This document shows, piece after piece, positions 9,378 through 16,813 of a stretch of DNA of 40,249 nt (position 1 is the first letter of the stretch; the number at the start of each line of letters is the position of its first letter). Position numbers and translations under genes: made by a program. The DNA comes from Streptomyces mangrovisoli (GTDB lineage: Bacteria > Actinomycetota > Actinomycetes > Streptomycetales > Streptomycetaceae): positions 1 through 40,249 of the forward strand of contig NZ_LAVA02000108.1 of the NCBI RefSeq assembly GCF_000974985.2, in the 5' to 3' direction. Under the pieces are notes generated by a model. That model was given only the letters and a program-made list of their open reading frames with translations. It made no database searches and was not told the DNA's origin.

Positions 9378-9893
9378 CTAGGAGCGAGAAGCTTCCGCCG
9401 AATCCGCTGGAGCCTGACCGCCGTTGGCTTTGTCCTGATTCACGGGGATGCGCGCAATGATTCTCTTACCCACGGACTCCCGTCGTACCACCAGGGAATC
9501 GGCCACGGCCTTCACGATCTCCAGTCCGTGCTGACCGACGCGCTGCGGGTCGGCGGCGCGCGGCGCGGGCAGCGCGGGGTCGCCGTCCCAGACCTCGATC
9601 TCCACGGCGGCGCCCACGAGGCACACCTTCATCGCGACGGGGCCGGGGGCGTACTTGCGCGCGTTCGTCACCAGTTCGCTGACCACCAGCTGGACGAGGC
9701 CCACCAGGCGCTCGCCGACCTGGGCGGCCTGGTGCGGCGGCAGCGTGGCCAGGTAGTGCGCGGCGAGGCGGCGCGCCTCGGCTATGCAGCCCGCGTCCCC
9801 GTCGAGGGTGACGGCCAGCCCGCGCGTCTCGGCGGCGGGCCGGGAGCCGGGCTCGCCGCGCTGTTCCGGGTTGATCGGGTCGGCCTCTCCCAC
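9378..9893 (-). CDS. RsbW-like ATP-binding anti-sigma factor / serine kinase
   Basis: A 171-residue GHKL-fold (HATPase_c_2) protein. Motifs are the N-box VVSELVTNARKYAPG, a G1-type VWDGDP, and QHGLEIVKAVADS for the lid and G2 region. In partner switching such proteins bind a sigma factor and release it when an unphosphorylated STAS antagonist is present. Placement directly upstream of the SigB-type gene makes that sigma factor the likely partner, although Streptomyces has many stand-alone members of this family. The start is uncertain: GTG 9893 has GGGAGG 11 bases upstream and is preferred; GTG 9929 adds 12 residues but lies against a GGTTACCGG/CCGGTGACC palindrome with no ribosome site. Confidence 0.82.
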   Translation of the reverse strand: MGEADPINPEQRGEPGSRPAAETRGLAVTLDGDAGCIAEARRLAAHYLATLPPHQAAQVGERLVGLVQLVVSELVTNARKYAPGPVAMKVCLVGAAVEIEVWDGDPALPAPRAADPQRVGQHGLEIVKAVADSLVVRRESVGKRIIARIPVNQDKANGGQAPADSAEASRS

Positions 9894-9929
9894 CCTCTGC
9901 TCGACCTCCCATCGCCGGCCGGGGCCCAC

Positions 9930-9950
9930 GGTTACCGGGCACCGGTGACC
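9930..9950. promoter_or_regulatory. imperfect palindrome upstream of the anti-sigma gene
   Basis: GGTTACCGG-gca-CCGGTGACC matches in 8 of 9 arm positions. It lies about 40 bases before the preferred start of the RsbW-like gene and could be an operator or 5' hairpin. No regulator is assigned. Confidence 0.35.
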
Positions 9951-10032
9951 GGGCCTTCGGGCAACCTCGGTCCCAGCATACGACCGCCCGGCACCACCGA
10001 TGAGGCCACGGCCGGGCCGGGCGGGGCGGACG

Positions 10033-10317
10033 TCAGGCGTCGCGGGTGAAGACCCGGCGCTTCAGGATCTCCTGGATCCCGAGGCTACGGCAGTCGCCGC
10101 TCTCGCCGTCGACCTCGATCTGATTGGGGCCGTAGAGGAAGTACGTGTCGTCACGGGTCTCGAGGTACCGCACGGACTGAAAGGCGAAATAGAAGCACCC
10201 GTCCCGCTCGACCCGCCATTTCTCCTCGGGGAAAAGGGCCACTTCGTTGTCCCAGCCGGCGGAGGTCTGCCGAAGATACTCCGCGGCCAACCGTTCCGCC
10301 TCATCCAGGGTGATCAT
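10033..10317 (-). CDS. candidate immunity protein (Imm35/YrhB-like) for the RHS toxin
   Basis: A 94-residue soluble protein whose pattern resembles the Imm35/YrhB group: an N-terminal helix ITLDEAERLAAEYLRQT, an aromatic centre GCFYFAFQSVRYLETRD, then YGPNQIEVDGESGDCRSLG, like the 'GNGPYLVDR.dG' core of that family but not identical. It begins 59 bp downstream of the RHS gene on the same strand, the standard cognate-immunity position. ATG 10317 is chosen because CAGGA lies 9 bases upstream; GTG 10335 has none. Hand counts in sampled lines give about 58-67% G+C, below the roughly 70% of the RHS core, and the toxin tip shares this drop, as expected for exchangeable toxin/immunity tips. Neutralisation of the tip is inferred. 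Confidence 0.65.
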   Translation of the reverse strand: MITLDEAERLAAEYLRQTSAGWDNEVALFPEEKWRVERDGCFYFAFQSVRYLETRDDTYFLYGPNQIEVDGESGDCRSLGIQEILKRRVFTRDA

Positions 10318-10376
10318 CGTTCGCGTTCCTGTCACTTGCGTGGTTCAAAAGGGTCGATCTGGGCAGAATCCGCTGG

Positions 10377-13300
10377 TCAGTTGGTCCTCAGCAGCTTGAA
10401 GGTCTTGAAGGCCATGGGGTCGACGAAGCCTGTCTGTACGTCGAGGAACATTACCTGGCCCTGGTGATTGACGACGTTGAACACATGGCCCGCCCCGTCT
10501 TCGGGCAGGCCCGCCACCAGGCCGCGTGCTCCGTCTCCGCCATTGCGGATGTTGTCGACCATGTCCCAGAAACTCGTGTCGTTGAACGCCGTGCCGTAGG
10601 CGCTCTGCAATCGGTCCAGGGACTGGAGTCCGCCCATGTCGCCCGGTACGGCCGTGAGCCCTTCGCCGCCGAGATAGCGGTCGAGCGCCTCGGACACGTA
10701 CGTACAGTTGGTCATCCCGCCCTCGGGATTGAAGTGCGGGGCCAGATGGGAGAGGTTCGGTGTCTCGTACGGCTTCGGCGGGTACGGGGTCTTCGCCGGG
10801 GCCAGGCCCAGGGGGTCGCAGGTGACCGTCGGGCGGTCGACGTAGGCGACCGGGTTGGCCGCGGGGGCGAGGCCGAGGGGGTCCTGGCTGAGGTAGCGGG
10901 CGACCTCGGGGTCGTAGTACCGCAGGTAGTTGTAGTTGAGGCCGGTCTCGGCGTCGAAGTACTGGCCGGGAAAGCGCAGCGGCGTGTACGCGCGGCTCTG
11001 CGCCGCCCAGGACAGCTTGCCCCAGTGCGTGGCGCGGGCCTGCCACGCGATGTCGCCCGCCTCGTCGACGAGTTCGCAGGGCGTGCCGGACAGGTCGGTG
11101 ACGATCGCGAAGAAGCGGGCGTCGATCTCGTCCTGGTCCGCGTGGGCCGCGGAGGCCACCGGGCCCGCGGCGGTCCGCCGTTCGGACTGCGCGACCGGCT
11201 CCGCCCCGTTGAGGTGCCAGGTCAGGGTGACCGCGTCGCCCGTCCCGCCCCACGTGGTGGTCTGCTCGCACAGCCGCGTGCCGCTCCAGGCGAAGTCGAC
11301 GCGCTCCGCGACCTCGACCCCGTCGGCGGCGAGGCGCAGTTTGGCGACGCGGCGGCCGAGCGCGTCGTACCGGTAGCGCCACACCGTGCCGTCCGGCGTG
11401 ACCACCTGGGTCAGCCGGTCGTCGCCGTCCCAGCTGTAGCGCCAAGTCTCCGGCTTGCGGGAGAGCCGGGTCCGGCGGCGGACCACGACCCGGCCCGCGG
11501 CGTCGTGCTCGAAGCCGACCCGGCCCGCGCGCACGAGGTCGGTGCCCTGGTAGGCGCGTTCGCCGCAGCCGTCGTCGCCGAACCCCTGGGCGGGCCAGCC
11601 CGCCCGGGTCTGGTTGCCGAGGTCGTCGTAGGCGTAGGACTCGGTCCAGCCCTCCGCGGTCACGCGGGTCGCGCGGCCCACCGGGTCGAGTTCGTAGTGG
11701 CGCTCACCGGCCAGTCGGTCGTGGACCGTGGTCAGCGTGCCGTCCGCGCGGTACTCGTAGCGCCGTGCCTGCACCCGGTCGCCGGAGTGGTCGACGGCCT
11801 GCTCGGTGAGCCGGTTCATGGCGTCGAACGACCGGGAGATCACCAGGGAGTCGTCGAACCGGCGGCTGGTCTCGCGGCCGACCCCGTCGTACTCCAGGGT
11901 GACGACACGGCCGTCCGCGGTCAGCCGGAAGGGCTGCGCCTGGTCGTCGTAGTCCCACCCGGTGTGTGCGCCGGACGGGGTCGAGCGGCCGGTCATGCGG
12001 CCGAACTCGTCGTAGGCGTAGGTGACTTCGCGGTCGTCGATGCGCTCCGACAGCAGTCGGCCATGCCGGTCGCGCAGCAGGGTCAGCCGGGTGTCGGGCG
12101 TGGTGGCCTCGGCGACGCGGTCGGTGAAGTCGTAGCTGTACGTCATCACCTCGCCGTCGACGTCCTTGCGGACGATCTGGCCGAGCGCGTCGTGCGCGTA
12201 GCAGACGACCTGGCCGAGCGCGTTGCTGCGGGAGGTCAGTTGACCGGCGGCGTCGTAGGTGTAGCGGACGGGCCGTCCGCCGAAGTCGGTCTCGGTGACG
12301 AGCCGGCCGACCGTGTCGTACTCGTACGTCCAGTGCTGGCCCCGCGGGTTGGTGACCCGGGTCAGGCGCAGTTCGCTGTCGTAGGTGAACTCGTAGCGCC
12401 CGCCGCCGGGTTCGACGCGCGCGGTGATGAGGTCGAACGGGGAGTACTCGAAGCGGGTGACGCCGCCGAGGGTGTCGGTGTGGGTGAGGCAGTTGCCCTC
12501 GCCGTCGTAGGTCCAGCGCTCCTCGCTGCCGTCGGGGTTGCGGCGGCGGGTGACCTTGCCTTCGAGGGTCCACTCCAACTCGCCCCGCGCGCCCAGCGGA
12601 TCGGTGAGGGCGGTGACCCGGCCGAGGGCGTCGCGCTCGTAGCGCATGACGCCGCCGAAGGGGTCGCGGACCTCCACGGGGAGTCCGCCCGCGTCGCAGC
12701 GGACGGCGGTGACCCGGCCGAACGGGTCGCGGGTGCCGGTCGGGCGCCCGGCGTCGTCGTAGGTGAAGTGGGTGGTGCCGGTCGCCGGGTCGGCCACCAG
12801 GGTGCGGTTGCCGCGCTCGTCGAACTCCTGGCGCAGCACGCTGCCGTCGGGCCGCACGACGCGCACCGGCAGTCCGCGCTCGTCGTAGGCGAAGGTGGTG
12901 CGGCGGCCGTCGGGCCGGACGATCTCCGTCGGGTTGCCCTGGTCGTCGTACCGGTACGACGTCGTGCGGCCGAGCGCGTCGGTCTCGGCGAGCAGGCGGT
13001 TGAAGCGGTCCCGGACGAAGCGTCTGGTGTGCCCCGCGGGGTCGACGATCGCGACCACCTGGGACAGCTCGTTGACGTGGTAACGCCGGACCGCACCGTG
13101 GGAGTTGACGGCCGTGGTGGTGCTGAGGCCGGTCTCGGGGTCCGGGTCGCTGTAGGACAGCGTCAGGCTCATGTGCCCGTCGGTGCCGCCCTGGGAGACG
13201 CAGCGGTTCCGCTCGTCGTACGCGTAGTGGTAGGCGTGCCCGTTGGTGTCGGTCCACGAGGTGACGCGGTGGGCGTCGTCGTAGGCGAACTGGAGCGGCC

Positions 13301-15092
13301 TGCCGGAGGAGCCCACGACCTCGGTGAGTTCACCCCGGGTGTGGCCGTAGCGGACCAGCGGCAGGTCCGCGCCGTCGGGTCCGGCGCCGGCCAGGGCGAG
13401 GCCGCTGATCCGTCCGTCGGCGTGGTCGAGGACGAGCCGGTGTCCGGCGCTGTGCACGATCGCGGTGGGGACGCCGTCGTCGTCGTGCTCGAAGGCGATC
13501 CAGTTGCCGTTGCCGTCGTCGATCTGCACGAGTTCGGCGAGGCTTTCGCCGCGGTCGGCGAAGTGCCACACGCGGCGGGTGTGTGGGTCGGTGACGGTGT
13601 ATCCGTCGGCCTGCCGGTCCAGCGGCCAGCGCGGGCCGTGCGTGGGCAGCACCGGCAGGCCGGGCGCCGGGTGCGGGTAGAACAGGCGGATGCCGTCCTC
13701 GTGGACGAACGTGACGCCCGCGGCGGCGATGTCGAGGCGCTGGTCGACGGTGCTGACCCACGCGGGGCCGAACCAGCGTCCGTTGGTGCTGCCCGACTCG
13801 ACCCGGCGCCGGAACGTGAGCGGCAGCGCGCCGGGCAGCGTGACGTCCGTCTGCGCCAGGTACATACGGCCGGTGGCGAGGTTGATCGGGTCGGTGCCGC
13901 CGGACTCCACCACGTTCGGGGTCTGGCTCTCGGCGACCTCGGGCGCCTCGGTGAGCGCCGCGTCGGCGTCCGCGGCGAGCATCCCGCCCTCGCCGGCCTC
14001 CGCGGCGGTGCCCGCGCCGTCGGAGGCCACGGCCAGGGCGATCTGCGGGATCAGTTCGCCGCCGAACTCGAACGGGTCGTTGGTGAAGGAGTTCCACGCC
14101 GAGGTGAGGGCCCGCTCGGGGTGGGTCGCCATGGAGACGACGCCGCCGAGCAACTGCACCTTGTTCTGCAGGAATTCGGCCGGGTGGGTGAGGTTGTAGG
14201 GGTCCATCGGGTTGAGGCCGCGGGCGAAGTTCACGATGCCCGAGGTGCCCTTGACGAGACCGGAGAGGACGTGCGCGGAGTCGACGTAGTTCGCCGTCAT
14301 GAGGTCGGCGCCGTCGAGCTTCAACTGGTCCACGGCGGAGGGCTCCTTGGGCGCGTGCTGGAGCGCCGCCTTCAGCTTGACCGCCGTCTCGTGGGCGACC
14401 TTGTCCCGCTGCCGACGGGCGGTGGCGAGGATCTCCGCCGCCTCGCGCATCGCGGTCTCGCCGGGGTCCTGGTCCGAGGGGCGGGGGCCGGGGTCGTCGC
14501 TGCCCGATTCGACCTTCTGGTTGTACTCCTCGACCTTCTTGCCGTACGCGTCGGAGGCGGTCTTGCCCTCCTTGTAGCGCCGTACGGCGTCCTTGGCCTG
14601 GCCCTGGGCCCATTCGACGGTGTCGGCGAGCGCGCCGAGCGCCGCGGCCGCGTCCATGCAGGCGGCGCCCGCCTGGATCCACTTGGCCGGGTGCACGCCG
14701 AACTTCTTGCGGAACTCGTCCGCGGCCATGCCCTTGAAGCCCGTCGAGTCGACGGCCTTCATGCCGGTCCCGACCTCTTCGAAGGCCGTGGCGAACACCA
14801 GCAGATGGGACGCCTTGTCGCGGATCGTCGCGGGCTTGCCGTGGATCAGGTCGGTGGGTTCGGCGTCCGCGGAGAGCTCCGCCTCGTCGACATGGGCGCC
14901 GAGGTAGGAGGCGGCCGCGTCGCCGCCGTCGCGGACCTTGTCGGCGACGCCGTGCGCGCCGACGGCGTCGAGCGCGTCACCGGTGAGGTCGGAGCCCTCG
15001 TCGATGAGATGGCCCGTCTCGCGCTTGGCGCCGTCGTAGAGACTCTTGCCCCCGCTGAGCAGCTCACCGCCGAGCTTGCCCCATCCCGACAT
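10377..15092 (-). CDS. RHS-repeat polymorphic toxin with papain-like (Tox-PL) C-terminal tip
   Basis: A 1571-residue effector. Residues about 80-210 resemble the 'putative T7SS-secreted protein' region (HLLVFATAFEEVGTGMKAVD, FRKKFGVHPAKW, TVEWAQGQAKDAV). DUF6531 begins near 400 (DPINLATGRMYLAQTDVTLPG), and from about 600 to 1400 there are many YxYDxxGRLT-type RHS/YD repeats that form a toxin-encapsulating shell. The core ends at ARYLSQDPLGLAP and a second DPLGLAP (1426). The tip, about 1431-1571, has C1463 in TNCTYVSEAL, H1536 in GHVFNVVNHQG and D1551/Q1553 in FLDVQTG, a Cys-His-Asp set matching the Tox-PL papain-fold (protease or glutamine deamidase) family. ATG 15092 shares its A with the upstream stop (TGATG). 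Tip activity and export are inferred. Confidence 0.9.
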   Translation of the reverse strand: MSGWGKLGGELLSGGKSLYDGAKRETGHLIDEGSDLTGDALDAVGAHGVADKVRDGGDAAASYLGAHVDEAELSADAEPTDLIHGKPATIRDKASHLLVFATAFEEVGTGMKAVDSTGFKGMAADEFRKKFGVHPAKWIQAGAACMDAAAALGALADTVEWAQGQAKDAVRRYKEGKTASDAYGKKVEEYNQKVESGSDDPGPRPSDQDPGETAMREAAEILATARRQRDKVAHETAVKLKAALQHAPKEPSAVDQLKLDGADLMTANYVDSAHVLSGLVKGTSGIVNFARGLNPMDPYNLTHPAEFLQNKVQLLGGVVSMATHPERALTSAWNSFTNDPFEFGGELIPQIALAVASDGAGTAAEAGEGGMLAADADAALTEAPEVAESQTPNVVESGGTDPINLATGRMYLAQTDVTLPGALPLTFRRRVESGSTNGRWFGPAWVSTVDQRLDIAAAGVTFVHEDGIRLFYPHPAPGLPVLPTHGPRWPLDRQADGYTVTDPHTRRVWHFADRGESLAELVQIDDGNGNWIAFEHDDDGVPTAIVHSAGHRLVLDHADGRISGLALAGAGPDGADLPLVRYGHTRGELTEVVGSSGRPLQFAYDDAHRVTSWTDTNGHAYHYAYDERNRCVSQGGTDGHMSLTLSYSDPDPETGLSTTTAVNSHGAVRRYHVNELSQVVAIVDPAGHTRRFVRDRFNRLLAETDALGRTTSYRYDDQGNPTEIVRPDGRRTTFAYDERGLPVRVVRPDGSVLRQEFDERGNRTLVADPATGTTHFTYDDAGRPTGTRDPFGRVTAVRCDAGGLPVEVRDPFGGVMRYERDALGRVTALTDPLGARGELEWTLEGKVTRRRNPDGSEERWTYDGEGNCLTHTDTLGGVTRFEYSPFDLITARVEPGGGRYEFTYDSELRLTRVTNPRGQHWTYEYDTVGRLVTETDFGGRPVRYTYDAAGQLTSRSNALGQVVCYAHDALGQIVRKDVDGEVMTYSYDFTDRVAEATTPDTRLTLLRDRHGRLLSERIDDREVTYAYDEFGRMTGRSTPSGAHTGWDYDDQAQPFRLTADGRVVTLEYDGVGRETSRRFDDSLVISRSFDAMNRLTEQAVDHSGDRVQARRYEYRADGTLTTVHDRLAGERHYELDPVGRATRVTAEGWTESYAYDDLGNQTRAGWPAQGFGDDGCGERAYQGTDLVRAGRVGFEHDAAGRVVVRRRTRLSRKPETWRYSWDGDDRLTQVVTPDGTVWRYRYDALGRRVAKLRLAADGVEVAERVDFAWSGTRLCEQTTTWGGTGDAVTLTWHLNGAEPVAQSERRTAAGPVASAAHADQDEIDARFFAIVTDLSGTPCELVDEAGDIAWQARATHWGKLSWAAQSRAYTPLRFPGQYFDAETGLNYNYLRYYDPEVARYLSQDPLGLAPAANPVAYVDRPTVTCDPLGLAPAKTPYPPKPYETPNLSHLAPHFNPEGGMTNCTYVSEALDRYLGGEGLTAVPGDMGGLQSLDRLQSAYGTAFNDTSFWDMVDNIRNGGDGARGLVAGLPEDGAGHVFNVVNHQGQVMFLDVQTGFVDPMAFKTFKLLRTN

Positions 15093-15760
15093 CAGCCCTG
15101 GCCCTTCTGGGTCGGCTGGCTCTGCTGGTCCAGTCCGAGCGAGTGGTCGACCGCGGCGTTGTAGTCGTCCTTGTCCATGCCGGTGGCGAGCGGCCCGAGT
15201 TCGACGCCGGGCAGCACCTCGTCGGTCGCGATGTCCCGGCCCATGCCCTTGAGCACCTGCTCCGAGTTCTTGGCGCCGTCCTCGAAGGACCTGGCGCTGT
15301 AGTCCGGGTCCGTCCAGCCGGGCGTGGCCAGTTGGCTCCAGCTCTTGTTCTCGACCTGCTGCTCGGTGGCGTAGGGGTCGCCCTCCAGCGAGTTGAGGCC
15401 CACCTTCAGGGAGTTCTTCACGGTCTGGTCCGTCTGGTACATCGTTCCGGCCGACAGACCGATCGCCTGCGCGAACCCGTTGCCCTCCGCGACGAGTGAG
15501 CGCACGCCCCACTGCCAGCGCTCGCAGAACGTGTGGAAGGCGGCGCCGACGGTGTCGCCGCCGATGGTCAGCGCGTCCATCTCCAGGTCGTCGAAGCCGC
15601 GTCCGGCGCCCGACCAGCCCACCTTGTCGAGGAAGCCGAGCTTGCCCAGTTCGCCCAGGGCCTTGTCGATCCCGTCGGCGATCAGCGCAAGCCCTACGGT
15701 CTGGAGGTCGACGCCCCCCGTCGCGGGCTCACCGCCCCCGCCACCGGCAACCGCGTCCAT
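15092..15760 (-). CDS. RHS-associated secretion partner, WXG100-like helical protein
   Basis: A 222-residue protein of unassigned family. A glycine-rich start is followed by a helical segment GLALIADGIDKALGELGKLG and a region with FEDLEM-type spacing (GFDDLEMDALTIGGDTVGAA, then FCERWQWGVRSLVAEGNGFA), reminiscent of ESX/WXG100-like helical pairs, and a charged Gln/Lys tail. No signal peptide or membrane helix is visible. Both ends are fused by one-base overlaps: its ATG uses the A of the upstream TAA and its TGA supplies the A of the RHS ATG. It is therefore made in fixed ratio with the RHS toxin and is likely an export partner or chaperone. That role is inferred from position. Confidence 0.7.
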   Translation of the reverse strand: MDAVAGGGGGEPATGGVDLQTVGLALIADGIDKALGELGKLGFLDKVGWSGAGRGFDDLEMDALTIGGDTVGAAFHTFCERWQWGVRSLVAEGNGFAQAIGLSAGTMYQTDQTVKNSLKVGLNSLEGDPYATEQQVENKSWSQLATPGWTDPDYSARSFEDGAKNSEQVLKGMGRDIATDEVLPGVELGPLATGMDKDDYNAAVDHSLGLDQQSQPTQKGQG

Positions 15761-16518
15761 TACCGCCGCTCCTCCCCGTCGCGTTCGCGTTCCGCATCGC
15801 CGTCGGCCGGTCCGTCCACCGCGACGGCGTCCGGCACGACGCCGGTCACCGGGGGCAGGACCAGGCCGCGTGCGCCGTCCGCCGCGTCCACCAGCACCCC
15901 GCAGGGCATCCCCGTCGCGGCGGTCACCGTCGGCACGGCCGCGTCCAGCAGCGCCGCGCCCCACACCCCGCGGTACGGCCACGCGCGGCCGGCCTCGCCC
16001 CGGGCCAGCGCGAACCGGGCCAGCGCCGGTTCCCCGGAGAAGGCGAGGATCCAGCGCACGCCGCCCAGGTCGACGGTGAGCGGGGCCTCGGTGCCGTCCG
16101 CGCCGGGGGTCGCGCCCATCGGCAGCAGCACCCGCGACCGGCGGAACTCGCCCAGCTCGGCCATCGCCCGCAGCTCGCGGGCGTGCACGGCGGGGTCGTC
16201 GGGGCGGGCGGGCTCGGCCGCGGCGGGCTCGGACGCGGCGGGAGTGTTCGGAGCCGGGGAGTTCGGGGCGGAGGCGGGTGTCGTCGCCGGGGCGGGTGTC
16301 GCGGAGGTGCCTGCGGTGCCGCTCCCGGCGCCGCGTGCGCGCTCCGCCGCGCCCCCGGCCGAGTCGGCCGCACCGCTCGTACCGGCCCCACCGCTCGTAC
16401 CGGCCGCACCGCCCGCACGTATGACCGTCTCGTCGGCTATGTCGGCCAGCCGCGACCGTGGCGGACGTGACACGTCCCCGTTCGCCGGATCCGGCGTTCC
16501 CTCTGGCTCGTCCACCAT
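15760..16518 (-). CDS. SseB-like protein heading the RHS operon
   Basis: A 252-residue protein. The N-terminal 110 residues are a Pro/Ala/Gly/Thr-rich, probably disordered region with repeats such as AGTSGGAGTSGAADSAGG. The C-terminal part (HARELRAMAELGEFRRSRVLLP, WILAFSGEPALARFA, VWGAALLDAAVPTVTAATGMPCGVLVDAADG) matches the SseB N-terminal-domain proteins often encoded beside actinobacterial Rhs/T7SS effectors. ATG 16518 is chosen for the GACGGGGAC site just upstream; an upstream TTG at 16557 has none. The TAA stop overlaps the next ATG (TAATG), so it is the first cistron of a coupled three-gene unit. A role in effector export or assembly is inferred. Confidence 0.78.
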   Translation of the reverse strand: MVDEPEGTPDPANGDVSRPPRSRLADIADETVIRAGGAAGTSGGAGTSGAADSAGGAAERARGAGSGTAGTSATPAPATTPASAPNSPAPNTPAASEPAAAEPARPDDPAVHARELRAMAELGEFRRSRVLLPMGATPGADGTEAPLTVDLGGVRWILAFSGEPALARFALARGEAGRAWPYRGVWGAALLDAAVPTVTAATGMPCGVLVDAADGARGLVLPPVTGVVPDAVAVDGPADGDAERERDGEERR

Positions 16519-16683
16519 CAAGTCCCCGTCGCAGGACGGCCTTTCACCCTCGCGCAATGATCAAACCGAGTCAGCTTCACACGTTGCAGTTGCCACGTGC
16601 AAGCCGGCCCCGGCCAAGCGCGGACAAAGGAATCACCAAGACGGGTTGACGGCGGCCCCGTTGAGACGGGCGCCCGGCGCGGC

Positions 16684-16701
16684 CGTACGAGTGATCGTAC
16701 G
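16684..16701. promoter_or_regulatory. palindrome in the divergent intergenic region
   Basis: CGTACGA-gtga-TCGTACG has perfect 7-bp arms, about 110 bp before the YbhN-like gene and 165 bp before the toxin operon. It is a candidate operator or RNA hairpin. The rest of the 295-bp gap (16519-16813) shows only short TTGCA/TGCAA repeats near 16580-16605. Confidence 0.4.
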
Positions 16702-16813
16702 CCCGCGCCCGTCCTCCCCGAACCCGCCGGAAGATCGCCGTCCGCAACGCTCGGGCCCAGGCGTCGTTGACCTCGATGCAGGTGCCACTCTTCCGCTCGG
16801 CACGAAGGGCCCT

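Noticed and set aside
10464..15164. A 1566-codon plus-strand open frame opposite the RHS gene
   Set aside because: Val/Gly/Ala-rich antisense shadow of the YD repeats with no recognisable domain or ribosome site.
15093..15512. N-terminal extension of the RHS frame beyond ATG 15092
   Set aside because: It overlaps the coding frame of the 222-residue gene and translates to Arg/Gly-rich noise; TGATG marks the true junction.
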